Source: Roseiarcus sp035656495
GTDB lineage: Bacteria; Pseudomonadota; Alphaproteobacteria; Rhizobiales; Beijerinckiaceae
Assembly: GCA_035656495.1 (NCBI GenBank)
Contig: DASRSL010000114.1
Span: 1-41,135, forward strand
Direction: 5' to 3'
DNA length: 41,135 bases
Position numbers and translations under genes: made by a program
Notes under the pieces: model-generated
What the model saw: only the letters and a program-made list of their open reading frames with translations
Told to the model about the DNA's origin: nothing
Database searches by the model: none
Shown: positions 30,621 through 39,307 of the stretch, one piece after another
How the letters are laid out: the number at the start of each line of letters is the position of its first letter
Position numbering within the stretch: the first letter of the stretch is position 1

Positions 30621-32033
30621 TCACAAGACTTTGCCCGGATTCATGATGCCGTTCGGGTCGAGCGCCGCCTTGATGGCGCGCATCGCCGCCAGCGCGGCCG
30701 GATCCTTCGTCCGCGCCAGGAGCCCGCGCTTCATGCGCCCCACGCCGTGCTCCGCGGAGAACGAGCCGCCGAGGCGCGCGACGACGGCGTGCACGACTTC
30801 GTTCATCGCGTCCCAGCGTTCGAGAAAGGCGGCCTTGTCGGCGCCGATCGGCTGCGACACGTTGAAATGGATATTGCCGTCGCCGAGATGACCGAAGGCG
30901 ACGACGCGAGCGCCGGACTCGAGACCCTCCACTGCGCGTGTCGCCTCGGCGATGAGCCGCGGCACGTCGCCGACTGCGACCGACACGTCATGCTTGATCG
31001 AGCCACCTTCGCGTATCTGTGCCTCGGGAATGGATTCTCGCAGCTTCCAGAACTCGTGCCGCTGGTCGAGCGAGGCGGCGATCGCCGCATCCTCGACCAC
31101 GCCCCGTTCGAACGCCGTCTCGAGCGAGCCGGCGAGCGCCGCGTCGAGGCCGTCGGGAATTTGTGACGAGGCCTCCATGAGCACGTACCAGGCGTGCTCG
31201 TCAGCCAGCGGGGCGCGCGCGAGGCCGTGCTTCACCGAGATGTCGTAGGCCATGCGTCCAATGAGTTCGAAGCTCGCGATCCCGCCGCCGAGTCGCTCGC
31301 GGGCGAGCGCGAGCAGCTCGAGCGCCTTTTCGGGGCCCTCGAGCCCGACGAAAGCGGTCGCCCGCGCCCGGGGTTTGGGGAACAGCCTCAGCGAAGCGGC
31401 GGTGACGATGCCGAGCGTGCCCTCCGCGCCGACGAACAGGCCTTTGACATCGTAGCCGGTGTTGTCCTTGCGCAGCTTGGTGAGCGCATTGACGATCCGT
31501 CCGTCGGCCAGAACCGCCTCGACCCCGGTGACGAGATCGCGCGCGTTCCCGTAGGCGATGACCGTCAGGCCGCCGGCGTTAGTCGAGACGTTGCCGCCGA
31601 TCGTGCAGGTTCCCTCCGCCGCGAGCGACAGCGGAAACAGGCGGTCCGCCGCGGCTGCCGCGGCCTGCGCCTCGGCGAGCGTCACGCCCGCCTCGCAGAT
31701 CATCACGTCAGCGTGCGGATCGACCTCCCGGACGCGCTTCAGTCTCTGGGTCGAGAGGATGATCTCGCCGCCGCTTTCGTCCGGCGTCTGACCGCCGACG
31801 AGGCCGGTGTTGCCGCCCTGCGGCACGATGCCGATCCGCGCCCCGTTGCAGAAGGCCGCGATCGCCGCGACTTCCGCCGTCGAGCCGGGCCGAACAAGGG
31901 CGAGCGCCTTGCCCTGATAGAGGCCGCGCGGCTCAACGAGCGCGCCGGCAAGCAGGCCCGGATCGGTCAGGACGTGGCGGGAACCGACAAGGCCTTGCAG
32001 AGCCTGAAGCGCGGCGTCGCGACCTGAGTTCAA
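30621..32033 (-). CDS. FAD-linked oxidase (GlcD/D-2-hydroxyacid dehydrogenase type)
   Basis: The 470-residue protein has the full PCMH/VAO build: an FAD domain with VPQGGNTGLVGGQTPD and GTCTIGGNVSTNAGGLTVIAY, and a C-terminal FAD-oxidase C domain with GHLGDGNIHFNVS (metal/substrate His) and HGVGRMKRG ending in LDPNGIMNPGKVL. This is the layout of glycolate oxidase GlcD, D-lactate dehydrogenase and D-2-hydroxyglutarate dehydrogenase. The absence of GlcE/GlcF next to it favours a single-subunit enzyme of the D-2-hydroxyglutarate or D-lactate class. It is the last gene of a leftward operon; its ATG overlaps the stop of the RNA methyltransferase by four bases. Confidence 0.9.
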   Translation of the reverse strand: MNSGRDAALQALQGLVGSRHVLTDPGLLAGALVEPRGLYQGKALALVRPGSTAEVAAIAAFCNGARIGIVPQGGNTGLVGGQTPDESGGEIILSTQRLKRVREVDPHADVMICEAGVTLAEAQAAAAAADRLFPLSLAAEGTCTIGGNVSTNAGGLTVIAYGNARDLVTGVEAVLADGRIVNALTKLRKDNTGYDVKGLFVGAEGTLGIVTAASLRLFPKPRARATAFVGLEGPEKALELLALARERLGGGIASFELIGRMAYDISVKHGLARAPLADEHAWYVLMEASSQIPDGLDAALAGSLETAFERGVVEDAAIAASLDQRHEFWKLRESIPEAQIREGGSIKHDVSVAVGDVPRLIAEATRAVEGLESGARVVAFGHLGDGNIHFNVSQPIGADKAAFLERWDAMNEVVHAVVARLGGSFSAEHGVGRMKRGLLARTKDPAALAAMRAIKAALDPNGIMNPGKVL

Positions 32034-33295
32034 CCGAGAAGCCTCCGGGCGCGCGGCTTTGCGCGCGGGCGGCGAAAGACGGCGGCGATCTCGACATGGG
32101 GGGAAAAGCGGAACTGGTCAAGCGGCGCGATGGTCTCGAGGCGAAAGCCGCCCTCGATCAGCAGACGCGCGTCGCGGGCAAAGGTCGAAGCGTTGCACGA
32201 GACGGCGACGACGAGCGGCAGGGCGCTCGCCGCAAACTCACGCGCCTGCGCTTCCGCTCCGGCGCGCGGAGGATTGAACAGGGCGCCGTCGAAAGACGAA
32301 AGCTCTTTCGTCCGCAGCGGCCGGCGAAAGAGGTCCCGCGTCTCGGCGACGATTCTATGCAGGCGCACGGCCATCGCCGCGCCGCGCTCGAGCGCGGCGA
32401 TCGAGGCCGCATCGGAATCGGCCGCGAAGACCTCGCGCCGCCTGGCGAGCCTAAGGGCGAAGGCGCCTGCGCCGCAAAAAAGATCGGCGACCTTGTTCGC
32501 ATCGCCGAACGCTTCTTCCGCGAACTCGGCGAGGCGCTGCTCGGCGGCCTCGGTCGCCTGCAGGAATCCGCCGGCTGGCGGCGCGACGAGCGTCTCACCG
32601 AAGGCGACCTGCGGCGGGCGGCGCTCGATCACGGCCGCGCCATGGTTGGAGACCCGCGCGAGATCGAGCCGCTCGGCCGTGCGCGCGATCTTTCGCGCCT
32701 CGGCCAATTGGAGCGGCCCGGAGCCGCGCAGGTCCACGTCGAGTCCCTCGAGCGTCGCCGTCACGCCGATGTCGAGCGGCTTGCCGAGGCCCCTGAGGTC
32801 CTCGGCAAGGGCTCGCGCCGCCTGCACGGCTTGCGCCATTCCGGGCGCGAACAGGGGGCATTCATCGATGGACACGATGTCGTGCGAGCGCGCCCGCATG
32901 AAGCCGACCTCGTCCGGCCGTCCATTTGGGAAGCGCGCGTGGAACGTCGCGCGCCTTCGCCCCGCGCCGTGCGCGTCGATCAGCGGCGGAACCTCCGCGT
33001 CGACGCGCGCCCGCTTGAGCGCCTCGACGACGAGGCCGCGCTTCCACGCGTGGTAAAGGCTCTCGGACATGTGCTGGGCAGCGCAACCGCCGCAACGGCC
33101 GAACCAGGGGCAGAACGGCATGGCCCGCTCGGCGCCCGGGTTCAGAATTTCGATCAATTCGGCTCGGCGACCGGCAAGCCGCACGCGCGCCTTTTCGCCG
33201 GGCAGCACGCCGCGGACCGTGGCGCCGTCGTCCGCGACGCCGTCGCCGCGCGCGTCGAGGGCGACGATCGAGAGGACCTCGGCCGTTTCAGCCAT
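32030..33295 (-). CDS. Class I SAM-dependent RNA m5U methyltransferase (TrmA/RlmD family)
   Basis: The 421-residue protein has an N-terminal TRAM-like region (1-50), four cysteines for a 4Fe-4S cluster (C62, C68, C71 and C146: CPWFGRCGGC and DECPLF), and a methyltransferase domain with motif I DLFCGAGAFALRLA (about 271-284), the FNPPRAG motif (about 340-346) and the catalytic Cys367 in AVSCNASTFARD. These are the marks of the RlmD/RlmC group that makes 5-methyluridine in 23S rRNA. The NPPR in place of DPPR is common in alphaproteobacterial members. It is translated in an operon: it overlaps tlyA by eight bases and the FAD oxidase by four. Confidence 0.92.
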   Translation of the reverse strand: MAETAEVLSIVALDARGDGVADDGATVRGVLPGEKARVRLAGRRAELIEILNPGAERAMPFCPWFGRCGGCAAQHMSESLYHAWKRGLVVEALKRARVDAEVPPLIDAHGAGRRRATFHARFPNGRPDEVGFMRARSHDIVSIDECPLFAPGMAQAVQAARALAEDLRGLGKPLDIGVTATLEGLDVDLRGSGPLQLAEARKIARTAERLDLARVSNHGAAVIERRPPQVAFGETLVAPPAGGFLQATEAAEQRLAEFAEEAFGDANKVADLFCGAGAFALRLARRREVFAADSDAASIAALERGAAMAVRLHRIVAETRDLFRRPLRTKELSSFDGALFNPPRAGAEAQAREFAASALPLVVAVSCNASTFARDARLLIEGGFRLETIAPLDQFRFSPHVEIAAVFRRPRAKPRARRLLG

Positions 33296-34013
33296 GTCGG
33301 GCCGCGGCGAGAAACTCCCTCGCTCCGGCGCCGCCGGGCACGGGCGAGGGAATGAGGCCGAGAACCGTCCAGCCCTGCGCCGCGATGCATGCGCTGACGT
33401 CGTCGCAGGCCCGCTTCAGCGCCTCTTCGCTTCTGACCCGGCCCTTGACGATCGCGGCCGGACCGACCTCGAATTGCGGCTTGACCAGGCTGACGAGCCA
33501 GGCTTTCGGCCCCGCCAGCGAAAGGGCGTGCGGCAGGACGAGACGCTGCGAGATGAAGCTCACGTCGCAAACGATCGCGCCGGGCCTCTCGCCGATCTGA
33601 TCCAGAGTCACCGCGCGAGCGTCGAGCCCTTCGAGCGAGCGCACACGCGGATTTGCGGCGAGTCCGGCGTCTAACTGTCCATGGCCGACATCGATCGCGA
33701 CAACCCTGGTCGCTCCGCGCCTCAACAGCACATCGGCGAATCCGCCGGCGGAAGCGCCGATGTCGAGGCAGACGAGACCCGTGGGATCGAGCTCGAAGGC
33801 GTCGAGCGCGGCGGCGAGCTTGAGGCCGCCGCGCGAGACGTAAGGGTGCGCCGCCTCGGCTTCGATCGCCGCGGCTTCGTCGATTTCTTCGGACGCTTTG
33901 CTCACCGCAATCCCGCCAGCGCTGACGAGCCCCGCGGCGATGGCGGCCTGCGCTCGCGCCCGGCTCGGAAAGAAGCCGCGCTCGACCAGAACGATGTCCG
34001 CTCGCCTGCGCAT
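33288..34013 (-). CDS. tlyA: TlyA family rRNA 2'-O-methyltransferase / hemolysin A
   Basis: The 241-residue protein has an S4 RNA-binding domain (1-60: RRRADIVLVERGFFPSRARA) and an FtsJ-like methyltransferase domain opening with HPYVSRGGLKLAAALDAF, followed by the SAM motif CLDIGASAGGFADVLL and CDVSFISQRLVLP, SLVKPQFEVG. The K-D-K-type catalytic residues are present at the expected places (Lys in RGGLKL, Asp in CDVSF, Lys in VKPQFE). TlyA methylates 16S and 23S rRNA. It is the first gene of the operon with the m5U methyltransferase and the FAD oxidase; many Rhizobiales have dxs upstream of tlyA, which is not the case here. Confidence 0.92.
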   Translation of the reverse strand: MRRRADIVLVERGFFPSRARAQAAIAAGLVSAGGIAVSKASEEIDEAAAIEAEAAHPYVSRGGLKLAAALDAFELDPTGLVCLDIGASAGGFADVLLRRGATRVVAIDVGHGQLDAGLAANPRVRSLEGLDARAVTLDQIGERPGAIVCDVSFISQRLVLPHALSLAGPKAWLVSLVKPQFEVGPAAIVKGRVRSEEALKRACDDVSACIAAQGWTVLGLIPSPVPGGAGAREFLAAARHG

Positions 34014-34029
34014 GAGGTTGCAGCTTTCC

Positions 34030-34149
34030 TCAGTTCCGTCTCGCCAGGGTGAGCGACATCAGGATCGTGGCCCCGCCGACGAAGGCGCCGAAAGGGCAGG
34101 GGACATCCAGCGCCTCCACAAAAGTCCGCCAGTATTGCGGCAATGGCAT
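34030..34149 (-). CDS. Candidate small membrane protein, 39 residues
   Basis: A minus-strand frame between the Hsp70 stop and tlyA encodes MPLPQYWRTFVEALDVPCPF followed by GAFVGGATILMSLTLARRN. A soluble amphipathic head is followed by a hydrophobic segment of about 15 residues and a basic end (positive-inside). Third-position GC in this frame is high, as in true genes nearby, and the frame is open upstream to the Hsp70 stop without a better start. No ribosome-binding site is obvious at the ATG at 34149. I do not recognise a family. It could be a small protein made with either neighbour. Confidence 0.4.
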   Translation of the reverse strand: MPLPQYWRTFVEALDVPCPFGAFVGGATILMSLTLARRN

Positions 34150-34225
34150 TTCATTTGCGCCAAGGCCGCTGGTATCAGCGGCAAAAACGCTAGGCGGCTT
34201 GACGGTTTGCTCACAGGGGTCATTT

Positions 34226-37021
34226 TCAGTTTAGGTCGGCGCCGAGCACCAGGCCTGGAGGCAATGACTCGCCATACTGGGATGTGCGGTCAATGCGGCC
34301 GACGGGCCTGAACTCCTTGATCGGCGCCGTGCGGGTGGGCTCGACGCCGGCGCTCTCCAGCTTACGGGCGATCTGGTTGCGCAGCGGCTTGGGGACGTCC
34401 AGGTTTCGGTCGTTCACGACGCGCGCCGCCCCGAGGAAGAGATTGCAGCACTCCATCAGCTCGGGCTCGGCCCAATCGAAATTCTGGAATGCCGCGTATG
34501 TGCGCGCGACGAACTCCGCCGCGACAACGGTTTCCGGCCCCGCGTAAAGCGGAGCCCGGTTCAAGAGGAGGCCGAGCGCGGCAAGGTGCGGGGCGCAGTG
34601 TTGCTTGGCCTCCGCCCGCGCCAGCGCCTGGGCAATGAATGTCTGGATCAGGTCCGCCTTGGTCTCTCGGGGCAGGCGTTCGAGAGAGCCGGCAAGGCGG
34701 ACAAGTTCCGGCGAGGCTTTGTCGGCGCGGATCGTGGCCAGTTCGCCTGCGAGCAGCCTTTCCTGGCGCTCCCCATTAAGACCGCCAGCCACGCGGCGCC
34801 AGAGGATGTGCTCCTGAACCTTGCTGCGTTTGCCGGGAAAACAGAGTCCCGCGTCGCGCAGCCGCCACAGTTCGTCCATGCGATCTCCGTCATGGACGAA
34901 GCCGAACCCGGGGCGCAGCAGAAATCCGGCCATCGTGAGCCAAGCCTCTTCGTGCTCCACCGAAAGCTTCCGGCCCATGGTCTGTTCGTTCAGGGCCGGC
35001 CAAAGGTTGCGCAGGAGCGCCGCGTTCCATTCCTGCCGGGAGAGACCGATGATGCGTTCCAGGGTCTTCAGCATGGCGTTGGCGGTCAGCCGGTCGGATT
35101 TTTGCGGCGAACGGGTGAACAGGGTCGCGATGTGTTCCCGCGCGGCTTGCTGGGCCTCGGTCGTGGCGTTCGGCGCGACGGGCCCGGGAGCCGGCCCGCC
35201 CTGCGCGGCTACGCCGCCTTGCTCGTGCGGGCGCAGATTGAATTCGAGCGGCCAGGACTGCGGCGCCTGCGGGTTCGTCCCGACGCAGGAGATCTGCAAG
35301 AGCCCCAGCGCATTCATTTTCGCCGCCAGGCGGATGGGTATGGTCCGGTCCGACCCTGCGTCGGCGCCATCCTCCGTTCGGATGATGGTCTGCAGCGGCG
35401 GCAGCGCGTGGAAGGCGTCCGGGTCGCACGGCAGAACGTCTCCCGGCCGGCAGCGGCCATGACGGGTCGAGGAAAAAGCCTGAAAGCTCACCAACTGGTC
35501 GGTTCGCAGCTCAAGTCCCGGAAGGTTGATTTCGAACGCTTGCTCCGCCGGCGCATTCAGGGGCAGCACGCAGATCAGCGCCGGCTGGTCCGCCGGGTTC
35601 GTCGCCGCCGGGGCCGTCTGAGCCGCGAGAAACACAGCTTGAGACGCGCCCGCCGCGATTCGGCCGGCGGGGCCGTGCAGCAGCTTGCCGAATCGGGCGG
35701 CGCCGCGCGCGACGGCAAGATCGGGTTCGGCGTTTTCCAGTTCGATCGGGCGGGCGCCGTCCTGCCAGACCGCAATCTGGTCGAGCACGCACTCACGCAA
35801 GACCGCGGCGTGCAGTGAACCGCCGTTGAACAATACGGCGTCCACACGCGGTCGGTCGCGAAGGAAATCGGCCAAGTGGCGCGTGATCGCGCTGTCGGCT
35901 GCGTAGGGAAGGCCCCAGTCGCGCAAGCCCGACTGCGTGCGATAGGGCCGTGCGCGCGCATTGCAGGCAGGAAAGAAGCCATCCAGCACCAGTCGCTCGA
36001 CCTCGTCGCGCGTTAGCGTTGCGGTCCGCGCGCCGGCCAGCAAGCTGGACCCTCGGCCCGGCAACGCCACGACGTACGGCTCTTGCGAAGATCCGGGGCC
36101 CGAAAGCGCGCGCTCCTTCACATCCCGACACGACGCGACGAGGTGCTCCCATTGCGGGCCGGACATCCGGCCGCGTTCCGCGACAAGCCGAGGCTCCGTG
36201 AGCGCCGCGAGAGCGAGATCGATGTTGTCGCCGCCCAGCAGGATATGCTCGCTGACCGCAACCCGCCTGATGTCGGGGACTACGCCCGGCGCGCCGGGTC
36301 TGAGCTCGAACAGACTGAAATCCGAAGTGCCGCCGCCGATATCGACGATCAGGACATGCCGCGGTTCGGCAGCATTCGGGTCCAGCCCTTCCCACAACGG
36401 CTTGGCTGCGCCGTGTTGCTGGAGCCAGCAATAAAAGGCCGCCTGCGGCTCCTCCAAGAGCCGCACGCTGGCAGGGTAACCAGCCTCCTCCGCGGCGTCC
36501 AGGGTGAGGCGCTGCGCGGCGGCGTCGAATGAGGCGGGCGCCGTGATGGTTAAGTCCTGCTCATCGAACGGGGAGCCCGATGCGGCGAAGCGGTTGTCCC
36601 AGGCCGCGCGCAGATGGCTCAGGATGAGCGCGGCGGCGCGGACGGGGGAGATCTTTTGCTCCGGCTGAAGATCCTCCGATCCCCAGGGCAGAATCGGCGC
36701 GGACCGGTCAGCCGAATGATGACACAGCCACGACTTCGCCGACCTCACGACCCGTCCAGGCGTTTCGCCCGCCCGGACGCGGGCGAGGCGGCCGGCGATC
36801 CATTCCTCGGCTCCCCGAACCCTATCGGGCAAATCCGCGGGGCCTTCGTTTTCCGGCAAATAGAGGAACGAGGGCAGCGTCGTCGCCTCGGCGAGCGCGG
36901 CCGGGCTTTCCCATTGCGGGACGGCGAGCGCCTCAGGCCGCACGTCGCCGCTCAGCGGGACGTAAGCGAGCGCCGAGTTCGTCGTGCCGAGATCGATGCC
37001 GATGGAAAACCGGGCTGCCAT
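34226..37021 (-). CDS. Hsp70-family protein with a DUF3731-like C-terminal half
   Basis: The 931-residue protein has an actin-like ATPase domain (about 1-480) with phosphate loop 1 GIDLGTTNSALAY, phosphate loop 2 VDIGGGTSDFSLF and adenosine motif VLFNGGSLHAAVLRE, as in HscC/YegD-type Hsp70s rather than DnaK. The rest (about 640-900) is helical, with TLERIIGLSRQEWNAALLRN and RLAGSLERLPRETKADLIQT, matching the DUF3731 region of this subfamily. It has no DnaK-type lid or EEVD tail, and no DnaJ or GrpE gene is near. The start at the ATG at 37021 fits the family; a GTG three codons earlier is possible. It lies downstream of the other Hsp70 gene in the same direction. Confidence 0.88.
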   Translation of the reverse strand: MAARFSIGIDLGTTNSALAYVPLSGDVRPEALAVPQWESPAALAEATTLPSFLYLPENEGPADLPDRVRGAEEWIAGRLARVRAGETPGRVVRSAKSWLCHHSADRSAPILPWGSEDLQPEQKISPVRAAALILSHLRAAWDNRFAASGSPFDEQDLTITAPASFDAAAQRLTLDAAEEAGYPASVRLLEEPQAAFYCWLQQHGAAKPLWEGLDPNAAEPRHVLIVDIGGGTSDFSLFELRPGAPGVVPDIRRVAVSEHILLGGDNIDLALAALTEPRLVAERGRMSGPQWEHLVASCRDVKERALSGPGSSQEPYVVALPGRGSSLLAGARTATLTRDEVERLVLDGFFPACNARARPYRTQSGLRDWGLPYAADSAITRHLADFLRDRPRVDAVLFNGGSLHAAVLRECVLDQIAVWQDGARPIELENAEPDLAVARGAARFGKLLHGPAGRIAAGASQAVFLAAQTAPAATNPADQPALICVLPLNAPAEQAFEINLPGLELRTDQLVSFQAFSSTRHGRCRPGDVLPCDPDAFHALPPLQTIIRTEDGADAGSDRTIPIRLAAKMNALGLLQISCVGTNPQAPQSWPLEFNLRPHEQGGVAAQGGPAPGPVAPNATTEAQQAAREHIATLFTRSPQKSDRLTANAMLKTLERIIGLSRQEWNAALLRNLWPALNEQTMGRKLSVEHEEAWLTMAGFLLRPGFGFVHDGDRMDELWRLRDAGLCFPGKRSKVQEHILWRRVAGGLNGERQERLLAGELATIRADKASPELVRLAGSLERLPRETKADLIQTFIAQALARAEAKQHCAPHLAALGLLLNRAPLYAGPETVVAAEFVARTYAAFQNFDWAEPELMECCNLFLGAARVVNDRNLDVPKPLRNQIARKLESAGVEPTRTAPIKEFRPVGRIDRTSQYGESLPPGLVLGADLN

Positions 37022-37878
37022 TACAGCGACGCCGCGTCGTGCCTGGCATTCGGTAACTAACACAAGGGGCCGAACCGTGGCGATTGGCGTCCCTTTGTGG
37101 GGGAAGGACAGGATGGGGCGTGGCTTGTCCTAGATGTTGTGGGGCGCCAGCGTTCAAAGCCATATCGTTTGCCGGGGCGAATTGAGCGTTTTCAATGGGT
37201 TGCGGGCGTCATTTGCGGCCGCTTGCATGGGCTTGCGATCCGTCCCCCCCGCCACGATCAGGAACGAACCTCGTCGGGACCATTGCGGCGCCGCCCATCC
37301 TAGATCTTGTGGGTCGAAGCGTTCGGAGCCCCTCGATTTTCCGGCGTGAATCGAGTGTTTTCAATGGCTTGCGGCGCCATTTTCCGGCTTCCATCGCGCC
37401 TGCCGCCGCAGGGCCAAGTCTTCGGGAAACCTCCTTGACGGCCCTCTCCTTCCCTTGAGGTTCCGCAGGCGTTGTCAATCAAGGCTTGCAGCGATCGGGC
37501 AGAAAAAATTCGCGCCCGCCGGAATCCGCCTCGCGCTCACGGGCCCGATTCTCCCTGTCCACCCATTCGATCCGCTCGAGTCTTTGGAGCGGCATTTCCA
37601 GCCCACGCACAGGCCCCGGCCCACCCGGGGGCGAACGGAGATCCATATTCCCGCAACCAATTGGGCTTTCAAACAGCATGCCACAGGCGTATGCGCCTGC
37701 TTCCCGCACATTATATGTTCTTGTTGTGTTCTAGGTCAAGCTTTCAATAGGGTGAGGGGCGGAATTCCCCTCGTCCTCGCCCATGAGGCGCGAGCAGCCG
37801 CGACGGTCACGGCGAGGATCGCCGAGGCTGCGGGCAACGATCGCGGACCTTCCTTCTGCAAGTCCGCCACGCGCCTTT
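37022..37878. other. Non-coding region (857 bp) between the Hsp70 gene and the coiled-coil gene
   Basis: The left part holds a two-copy direct repeat (37128-37403). The remainder has no open frame with good codon use; a minus-strand frame at 37479-37709 ends in a plausible acidic-basic helix but has no domain or start signal, so I leave it out. AT-rich bases at 37700-37740 may hold promoter elements. Confidence 0.4.
37128..37403 (+). repeat. Two-copy direct repeat, period about 170 bp
   Basis: Copy 1 starts at 37128 and copy 2 at 37298. Both begin TCCTAGAT-x-TTGTGGG, continue with AGCGTTC, a CGA/CCGG block and GTTTTCAATGG-x-TTGCGG, and end near GC-x-TGC/CAT. Each conserved core spans about 105 bases, separated by about 65 dissimilar bases. 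Not tandem in the strict sense; looks like a dispersed intergenic element present twice. Confidence 0.65.
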
Positions 37879-38217
37879 TTAGCGCGCCTCCAGCGACGGC
37901 AAATTGAGGTGTTGCTCCAGGCGGCGGACACGCTCCTCGAGTTCGCTGATGATGATCCCATGGCCAACGACGGCCGAATGGTACTCGACCACAGCCCGGC
38001 GAAGGCCGACGATTTGCTCGCGGGTGTCCTTCTGCATCGTCATAAGGTCGGAGGCGACGTCAGCCCGAAGCGACTGGAGATCGGACTTGGTCGCCATCTC
38101 GGTCTTCAGCGTCCGCACTTCCGTCTTCAGCGTCTGCACTTCGGTCTTAACGTCGCCTACGTCTTTGCGCAGCGCGCGCAGATGCTCGATGACGAGATTT
38201 TCGGGTTGCTCCGCCAC
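37879..38217 (-). CDS. Small coiled-coil protein
   Basis: The 112-residue protein starts at the GTG at 38217 because AAGGAG lies six bases upstream. It begins VAEQPENLVIEHLRALRKDV and is a nearly continuous heptad array: VKTEVQTLKTEVRTLKTEMA, TKSDLQSLRADVASDLMTMQ and ISELEERVRRLEQHLNLP. The N-terminal EQPENLVLEHLRAIR pattern is widespread in small Rhizobiales proteins of unknown function. It is soluble, probably a dimer or trimer, and may bind a larger partner. Two other orientation frames overlap it, but they lack codon bias. The three-times repeated L-K-T-E-V/M unit suggests recent internal duplication. Confidence 0.72.
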   Translation of the reverse strand: MAEQPENLVIEHLRALRKDVGDVKTEVQTLKTEVRTLKTEMATKSDLQSLRADVASDLMTMQKDTREQIVGLRRAVVEYHSAVVGHGIIISELEERVRRLEQHLNLPSLEAR

Positions 38218-38267
38218 GCGGACTCCTTCGGGCTTCAAGCAGCCGGGGTCGCCATAACCTCTTTCCT

Positions 38268-38606
38268 TTATAGGAAAGTGCGTCCAGGAGCTTGTTTGTC
38301 AAGAAATTGTTGATCGCCTCGCGCGCGTGCCTCTTCCCGCGTACTCGGCGGGCCGCATGGCCGAGCCAAGTTCGCCTCGCCGTCCGGGGAAGCCGGCGCC
38401 TCGGGCGCAGCCGAGTCCCCGCCAGATTTTCCCGATCCGGGAACTGTCGGAGTTTGCCCTGCCGGAATAGGTCCGGGTAGGGGGCCAGTTTGAACCCAGG
38501 AATGGGTCGCAAGCGGGCGCCTGCCGCGCCGGCCAGGGTACCCGTTTGGCGCCCGGCGCCCAGCGTCAAAACCTTTGACTACTCTCGTGCTGCTGCAAGC
38601 GGTCAT
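38268..38606 (-). CDS. Dubious small protein, 112 residues
   Basis: The frame starts MTACSSTRVVKGFDAGRRAP and ends DQQFLDKQAPGRTFL. The middle is Pro/Gly/Ala-rich (PLPGPIPAG, APEAPASPDGEANLA). GCGAGGT lies a few bases upstream of the ATG. Third-position GC is only moderate. I see no family, signal peptide or membrane segment. It may be a real low-complexity protein or an accident of GC-rich DNA; the next gene on either side does not depend on it. Confidence 0.3.
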   Translation of the reverse strand: MTACSSTRVVKGFDAGRRAPNGYPGRRGRRPLATHSWVQTGPLPGPIPAGQTPTVPGSGKSGGDSAAPEAPASPDGEANLARPCGPPSTREEARARGDQQFLDKQAPGRTFL

Positions 38607-38631
38607 GACACCTCGCGCCGTCCGATTTTGG

Positions 38632-39174
38632 TCATGCCAGCGTCAATGCGTCGATGACTTTGCGCGCCGCCTCGTCGGGGCCAGAGCCCATGATGTCAAC
38701 GCACAAGTGCGCTTTCTGAAATGAACGGCTAAAGTAGGTGATGTCCTTTCTTATTTCTCGAAGGTAAAGGGTCTTCTCACGATCGGTCGGATCTATTTTT
38801 ATCGGGCAAGAGTCGATGTCGTAAAAAGTGATTCTCTTAAGGATATGCTCCGGGGTGTCCCTGAGCACGACAATTGTGGCGTCTTGCGCCTTGCTGACAA
38901 CCTTCCAGTAGGCGCCCATCAGTCCGCTCGGCGGCAGCGCGATGACACAACTGCGGGCGTCTGCCCGACAGAGAACATGCTGCAAGGCTTGTGACGCCGC
39001 GAATCGGAAGCTGTGAGACGTTAGATATCTGCCCTGAAGACGCTCGATCGATGTTCCGAAGGAACGCTCGATTTCTAAATCGAGGTCGAAAAATCGACAA
39101 TATAGAAGGTCGGCGAGTCTTGAACCTACTGTGGTTTTGCCAACGCAGCTGACACCAGTGAGGAATATGCGCAT
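38632..39174 (-). CDS. P-loop kinase-like protein (shikimate kinase-type fold)
   Basis: I start the 180-residue protein at the ATG at 39174 (MRIFLTGVSCVGKTTVGSRL), which puts the Walker A motif G-V-S-C-V-G-K-T-T at the usual distance from the N-terminus; an ATG at 39225 would add 17 residues. FDLDLEIERSFGTSIERL matches the D-x-D and R/helix pattern of shikimate and gluconate kinases, and VVLRDTPEHILKRI the strand-helix after the lid. It differs from AroK elsewhere, so the substrate is uncertain. The gene has lower GC than its neighbours (see findings) and lies between two Hsp70 genes, which suggests acquisition by transfer. Confidence 0.72.
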   Translation of the reverse strand: MRIFLTGVSCVGKTTVGSRLADLLYCRFFDLDLEIERSFGTSIERLQGRYLTSHSFRFAASQALQHVLCRADARSCVIALPPSGLMGAYWKVVSKAQDATIVVLRDTPEHILKRITFYDIDSCPIKIDPTDREKTLYLREIRKDITYFSRSFQKAHLCVDIMGSGPDEAARKVIDALTLA

Positions 39175-39307
39175 GTCACAAGACTTTTTGAGAATTGCGC
39201 TTTCGTGATCGGAACTTGCGCTCATAGCTGATTCGCGCGGGGGATTGCCATCAAACGCAGTGCCCGGCGGATACCCGGCGGCCCAGCTTTTTTGGCACAC
39301 GCCCGCG

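Noticed and set aside
37479..37709. Minus-strand 76-codon frame with a plausible charged helix
   Set aside because: No start signal, no family, weak third-position bias; left as non-coding.
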